DNA of 35,568 bases, taken from NCBI GenBank assembly GCA_902511735.1, contig CABXGK010000006.1:1-35568 (forward strand). The letters run 5' to 3'. A program made the translations under genes and the position numbers. The notes under the pieces were generated by a model. It did not search any database and had not been told where the DNA came from. It saw nothing but the letters and a program-made list of their open reading frames with translations. The DNA is from an uncultured marine group I thaumarchaeote (GTDB lineage: Archaea > Thermoproteota > Nitrososphaeria > Nitrososphaerales > Nitrosopumilaceae). Positions 1 to 9,196 of this stretch are shown here, one piece after another. Position 1 is the first letter of the stretch. The number at the start of each line of letters is the position of its first letter.

Positions 1-46
1 AGGACTTGTTCCTGATTTTGAGTTGAAGATTTCAAAACCATTATGA

Positions 47-361
47 TTAATTTTTAGAAAACCGAATATTTGAAATTGCAAATATACAAAATGTAATTCC
101 TCCTAAAATTATAGCACCACCAATTGCAAATTCAATTTTTAATCTATTGTGAATTTCTTTTTGTTCAGATTCTAAGGTGGCATAAAGTTCGGTGCCCATA
201 TTATCAAAATATTGTATTTGAGGATAATCGAAAACAACTATGAATGAGCCTAAAATTAACAGAATAACTCCAATGAAAAACCATGTAGGGTTTTGTATTT
301 TTAACAAGTATTTTTTGAAAAAAAGAATCAAAGATAAATTGTTCATACTGCTTATATTCAA
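47..361 (-). CDS. small two-TM membrane protein, hypothetical
   Basis: Provided ORF with two hydrophobic segments (WFFIGVILLILGSFIVVF, IGGAIILGGITFCIFAI). Confidence 0.6.
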   Translation of the reverse strand: MNISSMNNLSLILFFKKYLLKIQNPTWFFIGVILLILGSFIVVFDYPQIQYFDNMGTELYATLESEQKEIHNRLKIEFAIGGAIILGGITFCIFAISNIRFSKN

Positions 362-492
362 AATTCACTTAGTCTATACATGAAAACAAACCAAAATAAT
401 GATTCAGTATATGATTACTCTGGACTTTTCATTGATGACGAAGAATTCTAATTCTAGCCTATCAAGTCAGGATCTAGTCTTATATTATCCAG

Positions 493-726
493 ATGAGAAA
501 ACTACCCATGAAGCTTTTCTTGGACTTTGATCCTTGTGTGGAATGTAAAGAGATGATGACTGAATTGTCATCTGAAGAGATGCTTTTTGCAGATGATGAA
601 ACTAGAGCAGATGTTTCAGCAAAGTTCCTTAGACACTTAACATACAACCACAATGAGGTTGTAAAAGCTGTAATGTCAGAAGTAAAAAGTCAACAAAGAA
701 GTCCTGAATTTGACTTGTACAAGTAG
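493..726 (+). CDS. conserved small hypothetical protein with one CxxC (start 493 or 508)
   Basis: ORF with CVEC motif; its stop directly abuts the convergent dus stop. Confidence 0.65.
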   Translation: MRKLPMKLFLDFDPCVECKEMMTELSSEEMLFADDETRADVSAKFLRHLTYNHNEVVKAVMSEVKSQQRSPEFDLYK

Positions 727-1692
727 TTAGGCAGTCACTTTTTGTAAAAGTAGTTCTTTTAGATTATCAGTATTTGTTGCAGCGCTGAGTCTATTTCGAA
801 GTTGTGCACCGCCTACAGTACCTTTTGTGAATCTAATGGCTTGTTGTTTGATATTTGCAAATCTAATATTGTATTTTTCTGTCAATTCAAGATATGTAAC
901 GAAGGCTTCTAGTCTGTCTGTAAGCGTATATTCTTTGTATTTTCCAAATTCAAGATAATCATTAATTTGTTCAAAAATGAATGGATTTCCCATTGCACCT
1001 CTACCAATCATCAGATAGTCACATCCAGTGTAATCAAGAACCTTTTTTGCAATTTCAGGAGATGTAATATCACCATTTCCAACTACAGGAACTGAAACAT
1101 TTTGTTTTAATTTTTTAATCATATCCCAATCAGAATGACCAGAATATCCTTGAGAAACAGTTCGTGGATGCAAAGTCATCATTTGAATTCCTTCTTGTTC
1201 TGCAATTTTTGAAATTTCTAAAAAGAGATATTTGTTTTCCTCAGTTACTCCCATTCTCATTTTTAGAGATACAGGTTTTTTGACAGTATTAACTAAAGTG
1301 CGAAATATTTCTCTTGTAAGATCAGCATTTTGTAATAATGCCCCACCGGCCATTTGTTTTGTAATGTGTGGTGCAGGGCACCCCATGTTGTAATCAATCA
1401 TATCAAAATGTGGTTCTACAATTTTTGCAGCTTTTTCTAATGCGACAATGTCAGAACCAAACAATTGAACAGATAATGGGCGTTCTTTTTCAGAAAATTC
1501 AATAAATTCAGTAATATTTTTTGATTGAGATTCTAATTGATCATGTTTTGCAACTATTGCATTAACACTAGTTAATTCAGTTACAACAAGACCTGCACCC
1601 ATTTTTTTACACATTATTCGTAATGCAGGATCACTGACTCCAGCCATAGGAGCCAAAAATGCCTTACTTGTGAAGTTTGGAAGTTGGGCCAT
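727..1692 (-). CDS. dus: tRNA-dihydrouridine synthase
   Basis: FMN-barrel Dus motifs: LAPMAGVSDPALR, DYNMGCPAPHITKQMAGGALL, VGNGDI, CDYLMIGRGAMGNPFIF. Confidence 0.93.
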   Translation of the reverse strand: MAQLPNFTSKAFLAPMAGVSDPALRIMCKKMGAGLVVTELTSVNAIVAKHDQLESQSKNITEFIEFSEKERPLSVQLFGSDIVALEKAAKIVEPHFDMIDYNMGCPAPHITKQMAGGALLQNADLTREIFRTLVNTVKKPVSLKMRMGVTEENKYLFLEISKIAEQEGIQMMTLHPRTVSQGYSGHSDWDMIKKLKQNVSVPVVGNGDITSPEIAKKVLDYTGCDYLMIGRGAMGNPFIFEQINDYLEFGKYKEYTLTDRLEAFVTYLELTEKYNIRFANIKQQAIRFTKGTVGGAQLRNRLSAATNTDNLKELLLQKVTA

Positions 1693-1743
1693 ATGATAGA
1701 TCTGTCGAATTGTTAATTAAATCTAGATTTCATAAATTATGTA

Positions 1744-2025
1744 ATGTTAGTGGATAAGAAAATTTTAGCAGGGGGAATTTTGATGATTGTAGTTGGAATG
1801 ATACTTTCAGGAGTATTAACAGACATGACGCCAATCGGTAGAGAAGGAATGACAGAAGAAGAAAAATACGAATTTCTGATTAATGAAAGAGAAAATGAGG
1901 ATTTTAAAACACTTGCAGGAATTTTAGTCGGAGTTGGATTTTTACTAATCTTGATTAGTTTTGGAGCACGCAGAAAAAGAAAAGGCGGTGCAAAGAAAAC
2001 TGAGAAGAAACCTGCAACTAAGTAA
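1744..2025 (+). CDS. small two-TM membrane protein, basic C-terminus
   Basis: ORF with two hydrophobic segments and a Lys/Arg-rich tail. Confidence 0.6.
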   Translation: MLVDKKILAGGILMIVVGMILSGVLTDMTPIGREGMTEEEKYEFLINERENEDFKTLAGILVGVGFLLILISFGARRKRKGGAKKTEKKPATK

Positions 2026-3118
2026 ATGTCTGAAGAGTTTCAAAGTAAGTATTTCGCTGAATAGGTTTTCTGCCAATCTCTTTTGCCAGATTTGCCAGTT
2101 CTAATACTGAGGAATTAGTAGGCTTGCCTGCTGCGCGATAAATTTCTTCAGAAAATGCAGTTCCTACCAAGTCATTTCCTCCGTGAGATAATGCAACTTG
2201 AGCAAGTTTTGTTCCGTATGCAACCCAGTAAACAGAAATATTTTTGAGAGTTTGTGCAAGCATTAATCTCGATAATGCAATAATTTTCAAATCATAAATT
2301 GATGATGATTCATGTGTGACTTTGTGCTCTTTTTCAAGCTCAGTATTATCTAAACTAAATTTCAATGGAATTAAAGTAATGAATCCATTAGTCTTTTTTT
2401 GTAATTCTCTAATCTTAATGAGATGATCAACTATATGTTCTGGTTTTTCTATATGACCATAAAGCATAGTAACATTGCTTTTAATTCCAAGATTATGTGC
2501 TATCTCGATTGTATCAAGCCATTGTTGTCCAGAACATTTACCTCGAATGATTTTTGTTCTAATACCAGGATGAAATAATTCAGCCCCTCCTCCAGGCATT
2601 GTATCAAGACCCGCATCTTTTAATCGAGATAAAATTTCAGTAACAGAATTTTTTGTTAGTTTTGAGAGAAAGAAAATTTCTGCTGCAGTAAATGCCTTGA
2701 TAGTCATGTCAGGATGTTTTTGTTTTATTGTAGACATCATCTGCTCATAATAATCAAGTTGTAAATCAGGATGAAATCCTCCTACAATGTGTACTTCAGT
2801 TGCACCTAAATCTTTTGCAGCTGCAACTCGTTTTTCTATTTGATCAGGAGTAAGTGTATATGCATCATCTTCTCCTCCTTTACGATAAAATGCACACATT
2901 TGACAACTGGCAGCACAAAGATTAGTGTAATTCATGTAATAAGATGCTGCAAAGGATACAGTATCACCTACAAGTTTTTTCCTTACAATGTCAGCTGCTG
3001 CACCAATGACATGAAGGTTATCATCATTTAGTATCTCTATACCGTCATCAAAGGTTAATTCTTCACCATTTATGGCATGTTCAATTGCAGTTGAACTTCC
3101 AACTAGTTCTTCTAACAT
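2018..3118 (-). CDS. mqnE: radical SAM enzyme, aminofutalosine synthase (MqnE)-like, menaquinone futalosine pathway
   Basis: CAASCQMCAFYR cluster motif, TEVHIVGGFHPDL, IKAFTAAEI, LPGGGAELF, TMLYGHIE. The hydrophobic 17-aa N-terminal extension of the listed ORF is atypical, so the start is taken at the internal Met (MLEELVG, 3118). Confidence 0.8.
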   Translation of the reverse strand: MLEELVGSSTAIEHAINGEELTFDDGIEILNDDNLHVIGAAADIVRKKLVGDTVSFAASYYMNYTNLCAASCQMCAFYRKGGEDDAYTLTPDQIEKRVAAAKDLGATEVHIVGGFHPDLQLDYYEQMMSTIKQKHPDMTIKAFTAAEIFFLSKLTKNSVTEILSRLKDAGLDTMPGGGAELFHPGIRTKIIRGKCSGQQWLDTIEIAHNLGIKSNVTMLYGHIEKPEHIVDHLIKIRELQKKTNGFITLIPLKFSLDNTELEKEHKVTHESSSIYDLKIIALSRLMLAQTLKNISVYWVAYGTKLAQVALSHGGNDLVGTAFSEEIYRAAGKPTNSSVLELANLAKEIGRKPIQRNTYFETLQTFT

Positions 3119-3170
3119 AGATGAGTTACTAAAAGTGAAAATATAAAACAATGTAAATTTAATTTTCAAT

Positions 3171-3338
3171 ATGGTATTGCCTTTAGTCGACGAAGATAAG
3201 CCAAAATGCTTTTTGTGTCATGATACATTTGATGACTATGAAAATCTACGAAAACACCAAGATACAGCACATAAGGATTATTTTGAATACCATGAAAAGA
3301 AGAGAGGTCCAGCCCCAGGCGATGTTTCTATTTTTTAG
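3171..3338 (+). CDS. 55-aa single C2H2 zinc-finger protein (absent from supplied ORF track)
   Basis: Translated by hand: MVLPLVDEDKPKCFLCHDTFDDYENLRKHQDTAHKDYFEYHEKKRGPAPGDVSIF*. C-x2-C-x12-H-x4-H spacing. Confidence 0.75.
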   Translation: MVLPLVDEDKPKCFLCHDTFDDYENLRKHQDTAHKDYFEYHEKKRGPAPGDVSIF

Positions 3339-3813
3339 ATTTTTGTGATTTTAATAGTTCCAGAGCCTTTTGTTTGCCTAAATTTGCTAAATCATAGTCC
3401 TTGTCTATTGTAAGTGCCTTTTTGAAACAAGATAAAGCAGATGCGAGTTCGCCGATTTCACCAAGTGACATTCCCTTACATGCAAGTGCCATTGCAAAAC
3501 GAGGTTTTATTTTTAGAGCCAAATCATAGCACTCAACAGCATCAAGAAATTTTGATTTTGCATGTAACAAGGTGCCTTTTCCAATTAATGCATCTAGATT
3601 TTTTGAATCTTCATTTAAAACAACATTGTAAATTTGAAATGATTGCGAATTTTTTCCCATTCTTTGTAAGGTGGCAGCTTTGTCCAGTAATGCAGGTATG
3701 TTTTTTGGATCAGAATTTAAAATTTTATCATATAGAAGTAAAGCTTCTTCATATTCCTCATCTTCTGCAAGATCGGATGCTTGTTCCAACATTTTTTGGA
3801 ATTTGTTTTCCAC
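3328..3813 (-). CDS. TPR-repeat protein
   Basis: Several consecutive TPR-like units (YEEALLLYDKILNSDPKNIPALLDKA, FLDAVECYDLALKIKPRFAMALACKG). Confidence 0.85.
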   Translation of the reverse strand: MENKFQKMLEQASDLAEDEEYEEALLLYDKILNSDPKNIPALLDKAATLQRMGKNSQSFQIYNVVLNEDSKNLDALIGKGTLLHAKSKFLDAVECYDLALKIKPRFAMALACKGMSLGEIGELASALSCFKKALTIDKDYDLANLGKQKALELLKSQKSKK

Positions 3814-3842
3814 TAGTTTTATGAATAATTCCTAGATAATAT

Positions 3843-4556
3843 TTATTTTCGTTTAATTTTTCTGTATATTGAGAACCCTATTAGAAAGAAAATTCCAGAA
3901 ATAATTCCAACAAATATTACAAGTGGATTAAAATCTTCAGAAAAGTATCTTGATTCAAGCCATGCATTAGGCAATACAGTGACAAAATCATTTCCAGAAA
4001 AATCTTCTACATATCCAATAGCAAGCGCTAATTTCCCAGAGGACCCTTCCTTATCAAAAACTGCCATATAGTAAGTGCCAGGAGCTTCTAGTTGAAGATC
4101 AATTTCTTGACGTTCCCAATATGTGATTTGCCCAAATGGCTCATAGAACTCTTTTGAGGGGATTGAACCATTATAATCAAAAACATAAGCATCATATCCA
4201 TCAGGCGTAGAATAATCAAAATTTTTGTCAGTATCCATTACTTTAAGCTCATCCACCAAATCAAGGAATGTTGAAGGTCCTATCAGTACAAGTGAAGGTG
4301 TAAAATTTTCCAAATGTTCTAATTTCGGAATAACAATACTGCTGTAAAGTCTATCATCTTTTTTTGCATCAAATTTGTAAAACAATGCTTTATTTTCTAA
4401 CTCTTCATACATAGCCCAAGAAATTACAGGATCAGGTATTTCCAATGCAGATTCATAATCAATGTTAGTTCCATCTGTAGGAATCAGTTTATGTCCAAAC
4501 GCAGATGCAGGAATCATTAACAAATAAAATAGTCCTATAATGATAATTTTCTGCAT
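3843..4556 (-). CDS. secreted/membrane-anchored protein with signal peptide and C-terminal TM
   Basis: Signal-like start MQKIIIIGLFYLLMIPASAFGHK at the internal Met (4556) and a C-terminal TM followed by RKIKRK. Confidence 0.7.
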   Translation of the reverse strand: MQKIIIIGLFYLLMIPASAFGHKLIPTDGTNIDYESALEIPDPVISWAMYEELENKALFYKFDAKKDDRLYSSIVIPKLEHLENFTPSLVLIGPSTFLDLVDELKVMDTDKNFDYSTPDGYDAYVFDYNGSIPSKEFYEPFGQITYWERQEIDLQLEAPGTYYMAVFDKEGSSGKLALAIGYVEDFSGNDFVTVLPNAWLESRYFSEDFNPLVIFVGIISGIFFLIGFSIYRKIKRK

Positions 4557-4605
4557 ATACTCTATGATATTTTGAGAATTTAACAGATGGATTTCATTTA
4601 ATGTA

Positions 4606-4623
4606 GTGCCTAATTTTAGGCAC
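4606..4623. promoter_or_regulatory. perfect 8-bp inverted repeat GTGCCTAA-TT-TTAGGCAC in a divergent intergenic region
   Basis: Read directly; lies between the minus-strand start at 4556 and the plus-strand start near 4689. Confidence 0.55.
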
Positions 4624-4688
4624 AAATACTAGTGCTAACAAATAATTTTTCTATGTTTATTAAATATCCTATTTTTTATGTAATTTTC

Positions 4689-5024
4689 ATGCATTTAAAA
4701 TTACCATTCAAATTAAAAATATTGTATCTCACTCAAGATGAGAATACCTTTCAAGGAAAAGCAGTCTTTCATGAAAAAGATTACCCAATGAATGTAAATT
4801 CAAACAAAGAAGAAAAAACTATCAGAGTCCCATTTTCAGTAATGGGAGTAACTGAAAATAAAATACTAGTAAGATTTTCAGGACCGTCAGGAGTTTATGT
4901 TGAGGATTATCTAAAATTCAAAGGAAAATCAGAAGGAATAGAAATTGAATCTGACATCATATCGGATGAGATTTCAAATAATCAAGATAAATTACTGGAT
5001 ACTTTAGAAATATTTGTTAAATAA
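4689..5024 (+). CDS. hypothetical protein (likely start MHLKLPF at 4689)
   Basis: The listed 4632 ORF begins at GTG with an unlikely N-terminus; an internal ATG gives a soluble protein. Confidence 0.6.
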   Translation: MHLKLPFKLKILYLTQDENTFQGKAVFHEKDYPMNVNSNKEEKTIRVPFSVMGVTENKILVRFSGPSGVYVEDYLKFKGKSEGIEIESDIISDEISNNQDKLLDTLEIFVK

Positions 5025-5768
5025 TCAAGCCCAAGAATAAAGATAATTTTTTGATATTTCACCAAAGAAAAATCCAAGCGTTATGCGAGACTTTGTTCCA
5101 ACTACAGATTCTATCTGATGATAGAATTTTGGATTAAAAATAATCATATTTCCTTCAATAGGTAAAATTTTTGTTTTAAAAATATTTTTAACTAATTCAG
5201 AAGAATATCCAAATTCAGGTTCACGCATATATTCATCTTTTTTATTCCACATTTTTTGGAATATTGTTAATTCACCTCCATTTATGGGTGATTGAAGATA
5301 AAGGATTGCAGATAGTTGATTTTCAAGATGACTCACATTATATTCATTCATTTCAAAATTAGAATTGTCACGATGTAAATGCACAGAATCATTAGAACTA
5401 TGAATTCGTATTACAGCATCAGAATAACTCATGCCATTTTCAATTGCAGTAGATATTTGTTTTTTAAATAATTTTGAGATTTTTTGACGCATTATAACTA
5501 AAGGAGACATATAATCTAGAAATAATTTTTTAAAAAATTCATTTGACGTTTGTGCATTAAAAAAATATTTTGGCTTTTCATATATGTGGGAGCTTAAAGA
5601 AGTGCCAAATTTTGAAGTTCCATTATTCATAGAGGTGTTTAAAATTTTTTTAGAAATTACAGCACAGTTCTCTTTTGATATAATTTCAGGAATTATCAAA
5701 GCAGGTATTTTTCCAGTAGTCAGATCATCATATTGAATAGATTTGGAAATGAGTTGAGGACTCCACAT
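5025..5768 (-). CDS. 2-oxoglutarate/Fe(II)-dependent oxygenase (prolyl-4-hydroxylase-like fold)
   Basis: HxD (LHRDNS), GGELTIF, distal His in FNPKFYHQIESV, and Arg in SRITLGFFFGE. Start at ATG 5768 overlapping the upstream stop (TAATG), preceded by GGAGGA. Confidence 0.8.
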   Translation of the reverse strand: MWSPQLISKSIQYDDLTTGKIPALIIPEIISKENCAVISKKILNTSMNNGTSKFGTSLSSHIYEKPKYFFNAQTSNEFFKKLFLDYMSPLVIMRQKISKLFKKQISTAIENGMSYSDAVIRIHSSNDSVHLHRDNSNFEMNEYNVSHLENQLSAILYLQSPINGGELTIFQKMWNKKDEYMREPEFGYSSELVKNIFKTKILPIEGNMIIFNPKFYHQIESVVGTKSRITLGFFFGEISKNYLYSWA

Positions 5769-6055
5769 TAGTATCCTCCAGCACCAGAGTGAGATACCAC
5801 ACATACTAGCCTATTTTCAGAATTCCTGCCTGAAATTTCACATTTTACAAATTTATCCTTTAAATTTTCCTCAATTTGTGGAACGCTTCTAGATTTTTCA
5901 TCAATAGGAATACTTGGAATATCGATTTCAACGAAATTGATTTCTTCAACATCTTGATAGATATCTTTGTTTGTATCTTTTTGATGTGAAACATTCATCT
6001 CAAATGAATTATTTGATAAAATTTTTGTCACTGTGCCCCAAATTATATCTGACAT
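5768..6055 (-). CDS. 95-aa protein, possibly a degenerate SNase/OB-like fold
   Basis: Beta-rich pattern WGTVTKILSNNSFEMNV...INFVEIDIPSIP...KFVKCEISGRNSENRLVCVV; coupled to the downstream oxygenase. Confidence 0.5.
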   Translation of the reverse strand: MSDIIWGTVTKILSNNSFEMNVSHQKDTNKDIYQDVEEINFVEIDIPSIPIDEKSRSVPQIEENLKDKFVKCEISGRNSENRLVCVVSHSGAGGY

Positions 6056-6082
6056 TTTTCATTATAAGAAAAAGATGAGATG

Positions 6083-7051
6083 TTATGGAACAACTACTAG
6101 ATCCAAAGGAAGATCCATACTTCCAAATGGTTCAGATATTCTCAAGTAGTAATCTTTGTTAGAATCATACTCAAAGTTTTCATAACTTCCATAACCTATT
6201 GCAGGTCCCCATAAAATATTTGCAAATTTGGCTTGACCTGGTTTTAGTACAATGTTACCAGATGTGAAATCAGAGCCAGAGTTTACCCATTTGTGTCCAC
6301 CATCCCATACAGAATAATTACAAATTGAAGGACTTGTACACATCAATGTTTCATTTGATGTACCAGTGTTTTGAACCAACACTTGTAGGTTTAAGAGAGC
6401 TTGTCCAGTTGCAGTGTATGCAATGTTATTGTATTGTTTAACTCCCTTTCTAGTATCCTCTTGCCAGTTTGAAACATAATAATATGCTACGTTGCCAAGT
6501 TGGTATTTTTGACCTTCATTCATGTATGTTTTTAATTTGTATTCATCTTTGATTGTTTTTTCACATTCACGGATTTCTCTTTTATTTTCTCCACCTTGAC
6601 ATTGTACTAACATTTCATCAAGTTCGGCATTACCAGATGATTGTGATTTAGTAGTTTCTTTAGGAGTTTCTTGATATTGTGATTTTGAGGCACCATCATC
6701 ACTAACAGCGCCTGCACTAACTTTCATGATTCCCATTTTAATTAAATATTGTAAGGCGTTAACAAAGTCGTTTTCAGTTAGTGTGCCATCTGCCCACCAT
6801 CCTGCATTATTTTTTACCCAACTAGGAATAGTATCAGTATCTCCAGAACTTCTAGTAGTTGATGGAACACTGATTATGCCCTGTTCAATCATGTACTGGA
6901 CACCAGAAACAAATGCTGTATCATCAATTTGGCCTTCAGCCCACCATCCTGCGTTATTTTTTACCCAATCAGGAACATTGTTTGCATCTACACTGGCAAC
7001 CATTGAGGTCAATAGTAAAACACTTGCAATTCCTGCGAGTAGAACTTTCAT
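6083..7051 (-). CDS. secreted protein: signal peptide, two WVKNNAGWW repeats, C-terminal DUF4352-like beta domain
   Basis: VPDWVKNNAGWWAEGQIDDTAFVSGVQYMIEQGIISV and IPSWVKNNAGWWADGTLTENDFVNALQYLIKMGIMKV; signal peptide MKVLLAGIASVLLLTSMVASVDA. Confidence 0.8.
   Translation of the reverse strand: MKVLLAGIASVLLLTSMVASVDANNVPDWVKNNAGWWAEGQIDDTAFVSGVQYMIEQGIISVPSTTRSSGDTDTIPSWVKNNAGWWADGTLTENDFVNALQYLIKMGIMKVSAGAVSDDGASKSQYQETPKETTKSQSSGNAELDEMLVQCQGGENKREIRECEKTIKDEYKLKTYMNEGQKYQLGNVAYYYVSNWQEDTRKGVKQYNNIAYTATGQALLNLQVLVQNTGTSNETLMCTSPSICNYSVWDGGHKWVNSGSDFTSGNIVLKPGQAKFANILWGPAIGYGSYENFEYDSNKDYYLRISEPFGSMDLPLDLVVVP
6792..6967. repeat. 29-bp near-identical tandem coding repeat (copies 6792-6820 and 6939-6967, 147-bp period)
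   Basis: gcccaccatcctgc[a/g]ttattttttaccca in both copies with one mismatch; encodes the WVKNNAGWWA core. Confidence 0.85.
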
Positions 7052-7152
7052 TAAACAATTTTTTTCAATTACAATATATAAACAAGTGCTAATTGCCCAA
7101 CTAGTGCCAACATCATCCTTAGACTTTAATTCAATAAATTTTCAAAAAATGT

Positions 7153-7590
7153 ATGTCAAAGTTTTCCTTTACAAAAATAGTAGATATTGATCGAGACGAA
7201 TTTTTTGCAATCAGTACAAATTATGAAAAATTTACAGAAATACTTCCAGAATATTTTCTAGATTTAAAAATAATTGAAAGCGAAGGAAATGTAACTAAGG
7301 TTTTTGAAACTTTGAAATTTCTTGGAAAAACAGTTAATGTTACTACAGAACACATAGTAGAAAAACCAGACAGGCATATTGTTAAGATGCTAGATGGACA
7401 AGCAAAAGGTACAATTTTTGATGAGAGATATGAAAAAGTTGGAGATAAGACAAAAGTTACAATTGAAGTGGATTTTGTACTATCAGGAGGATTAAAGATT
7501 TTAGCAATGTTTGCTAAAAATAAAATCGAAAGTAGTATGAAAATTGTTTTAGATGAATTTGCAAATTATGCAAAAAAACACTCACAATGA
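7153..7590 (+). CDS. SRPBCC/START-like (polyketide cyclase/COQ10-type) protein
   Basis: Length and pattern: KIVDIDRDEFFAISTNYEKFTEILPEYF...FDERYEKVGDKTKVTIEVDFVLSGG. Confidence 0.75.
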   Translation: MSKFSFTKIVDIDRDEFFAISTNYEKFTEILPEYFLDLKIIESEGNVTKVFETLKFLGKTVNVTTEHIVEKPDRHIVKMLDGQAKGTIFDERYEKVGDKTKVTIEVDFVLSGGLKILAMFAKNKIESSMKIVLDEFANYAKKHSQ

Positions 7591-8934
7591 AGAAAGATAT
7601 TTTTGTATAAGAGGATGTGCCAGAACTGCACTATGAGCTGCAGAGTCAGTTCCAATACCATAACTAATAGTAGAATCACCTACAAAAAATAATCCATCTA
7701 CTTGTGATACTGAATGTGGCATTTTATTTTTCCATACCAGCCCAGGTTCTTTGACAACAGCCTCTACAAGTTTCCAAGCTGCAGGTCTATCCCATAGTAA
7801 TGAATTGTTAAAATCAGGATAAATTTCAGCTAACTCTTGTTTCATTTTTGACACGATTTCTTTGATTCTTGTAGGATTTTCAGTTTCTTCAGGTTTTACC
7901 GGAGTGCCAACAATTATGAGATGTTCTCCTTTTGGAGATACTGAAGGAGTAATATTTGAAATGAAGAATATTCCTTTTGAAACATAGTTTTCACCTACAG
8001 GGAAAACAACTTGACGATGATCTAACATTTTTGATAATGCAAAATGAACCTCTACTACAGAGGTGGTTTTATTGAGACGGTTTGTTTTTTTAATAAAATC
8101 ATCATCAAAAATTCCAGAATCAAATAACTGATTTATTGCATGATATGCAGGATAGGAGATTATCACACAGTCACTTTCAACAATTTCTCCATCAGATAAT
8201 TCAACACCAACTACTTTTCGGTTTTTGATAAGCACCTTTTTGATAGATTGCCCAAGTCTTACTTGTGAATCCTTTTCTTTAACATAATCTGCCATTACCT
8301 GACAAATTCTGTCATACCCGCCCATGTCAGGATATGCAAATTCACTTGTTCCTCCTTTGAAGGGATTTGCACGAATTATGGTTCTTGCGAATTCACCAAG
8401 AGATATGTGCTCAGGAGTATCTGCAAATGCAAGCATACAAACAGCATCAAAAAATTGTTTTGAATGAAAATCAAGTTTTGAAGTAACGTGGGTTAGAGGA
8501 ATAGAATCTAATTTTTCTGCTTTTTCCATACTAGTAAAAGCCATGGGAAGTAAGATTTTCAGTAATGAAATTCTACTCTTAAATGGAATCAAAGACATTT
8601 TGAGAATATCTGCAATACCTTTAGGATAAGTATGAAAACCATTATCATAAAATGCAATCTTATCTACAATTGCAAGTTTTAATCTGGATTCAATTTTAAC
8701 ATTTTTGAGAATTTCATAAATTGCTGATTTTTTATAAAATGGCATTATATGAAAACCATTATCTAAAATATGATTTTTAAATTCCATAGAAGTGGTTCTA
8801 CCTCCAACACGATTAGATTTTTCATAGACAGATACAGAATATCCATCATTTACGAGAAGTGTTGCAGTTGATAACCCACCAACTCCGGCACCGATTATTA
8901 TAACAGGTTTTGATGAAGAAGTATCAGAATTCAT
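7582..8934 (-). CDS. FAD-dependent NAD(P)-binding oxidoreductase (phytoene desaturase/amine oxidase-like)
   Basis: N-terminal dinucleotide motif VIIIGAGVGGLSTATLLVNDGYSVSVYEKSNRVGGRT; C-terminal VDGLFFVGDSTISYGIGTDSAAHSA. Confidence 0.88.
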   Translation of the reverse strand: MNSDTSSSKPVIIIGAGVGGLSTATLLVNDGYSVSVYEKSNRVGGRTTSMEFKNHILDNGFHIMPFYKKSAIYEILKNVKIESRLKLAIVDKIAFYDNGFHTYPKGIADILKMSLIPFKSRISLLKILLPMAFTSMEKAEKLDSIPLTHVTSKLDFHSKQFFDAVCMLAFADTPEHISLGEFARTIIRANPFKGGTSEFAYPDMGGYDRICQVMADYVKEKDSQVRLGQSIKKVLIKNRKVVGVELSDGEIVESDCVIISYPAYHAINQLFDSGIFDDDFIKKTNRLNKTTSVVEVHFALSKMLDHRQVVFPVGENYVSKGIFFISNITPSVSPKGEHLIIVGTPVKPEETENPTRIKEIVSKMKQELAEIYPDFNNSLLWDRPAAWKLVEAVVKEPGLVWKNKMPHSVSQVDGLFFVGDSTISYGIGTDSAAHSAVLAHPLIQKYLSSL

Positions 8935-8935
8935 T

Positions 8936-9154
8936 TTATGCAGCAACAGATGAACTTGATTTTTCGTCTATAACTTTTTTCTTATTTCTAGACTTTGTTC
9001 TTAGAATCATTTTACAGCAAGGACAACGAATTGATTCAGTATCAAGCCATACTTCACACCAGCTACAACGTTTTAGCCCAAATTGGTATTTTTGTGAATT
9101 TGGAACTTTTGCTACTTTGTGTTGTAAACATATTCCTTTACACGATGCACCCAT
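8936..9154 (-). CDS. small zinc-ribbon protein
   Basis: Paired Cys motifs CSWC...CPCC; adjacent to and upstream of the FAD oxidoreductase. Confidence 0.75.
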   Translation of the reverse strand: MGASCKGICLQHKVAKVPNSQKYQFGLKRCSWCEVWLDTESIRCPCCKMILRTKSRNKKKVIDEKSSSSVAA

Positions 9155-9196
9155 GAGTTATTTTTGCAATTATAATATTTAATGTTATGCACTATT

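Noticed and set aside
380-451. 23-aa ORF MKTNQNNDSVYDYSGLFIDDEEF
   Set aside because: Too short to support without conservation data, although it has an ATG and sits in an intergenic gap.
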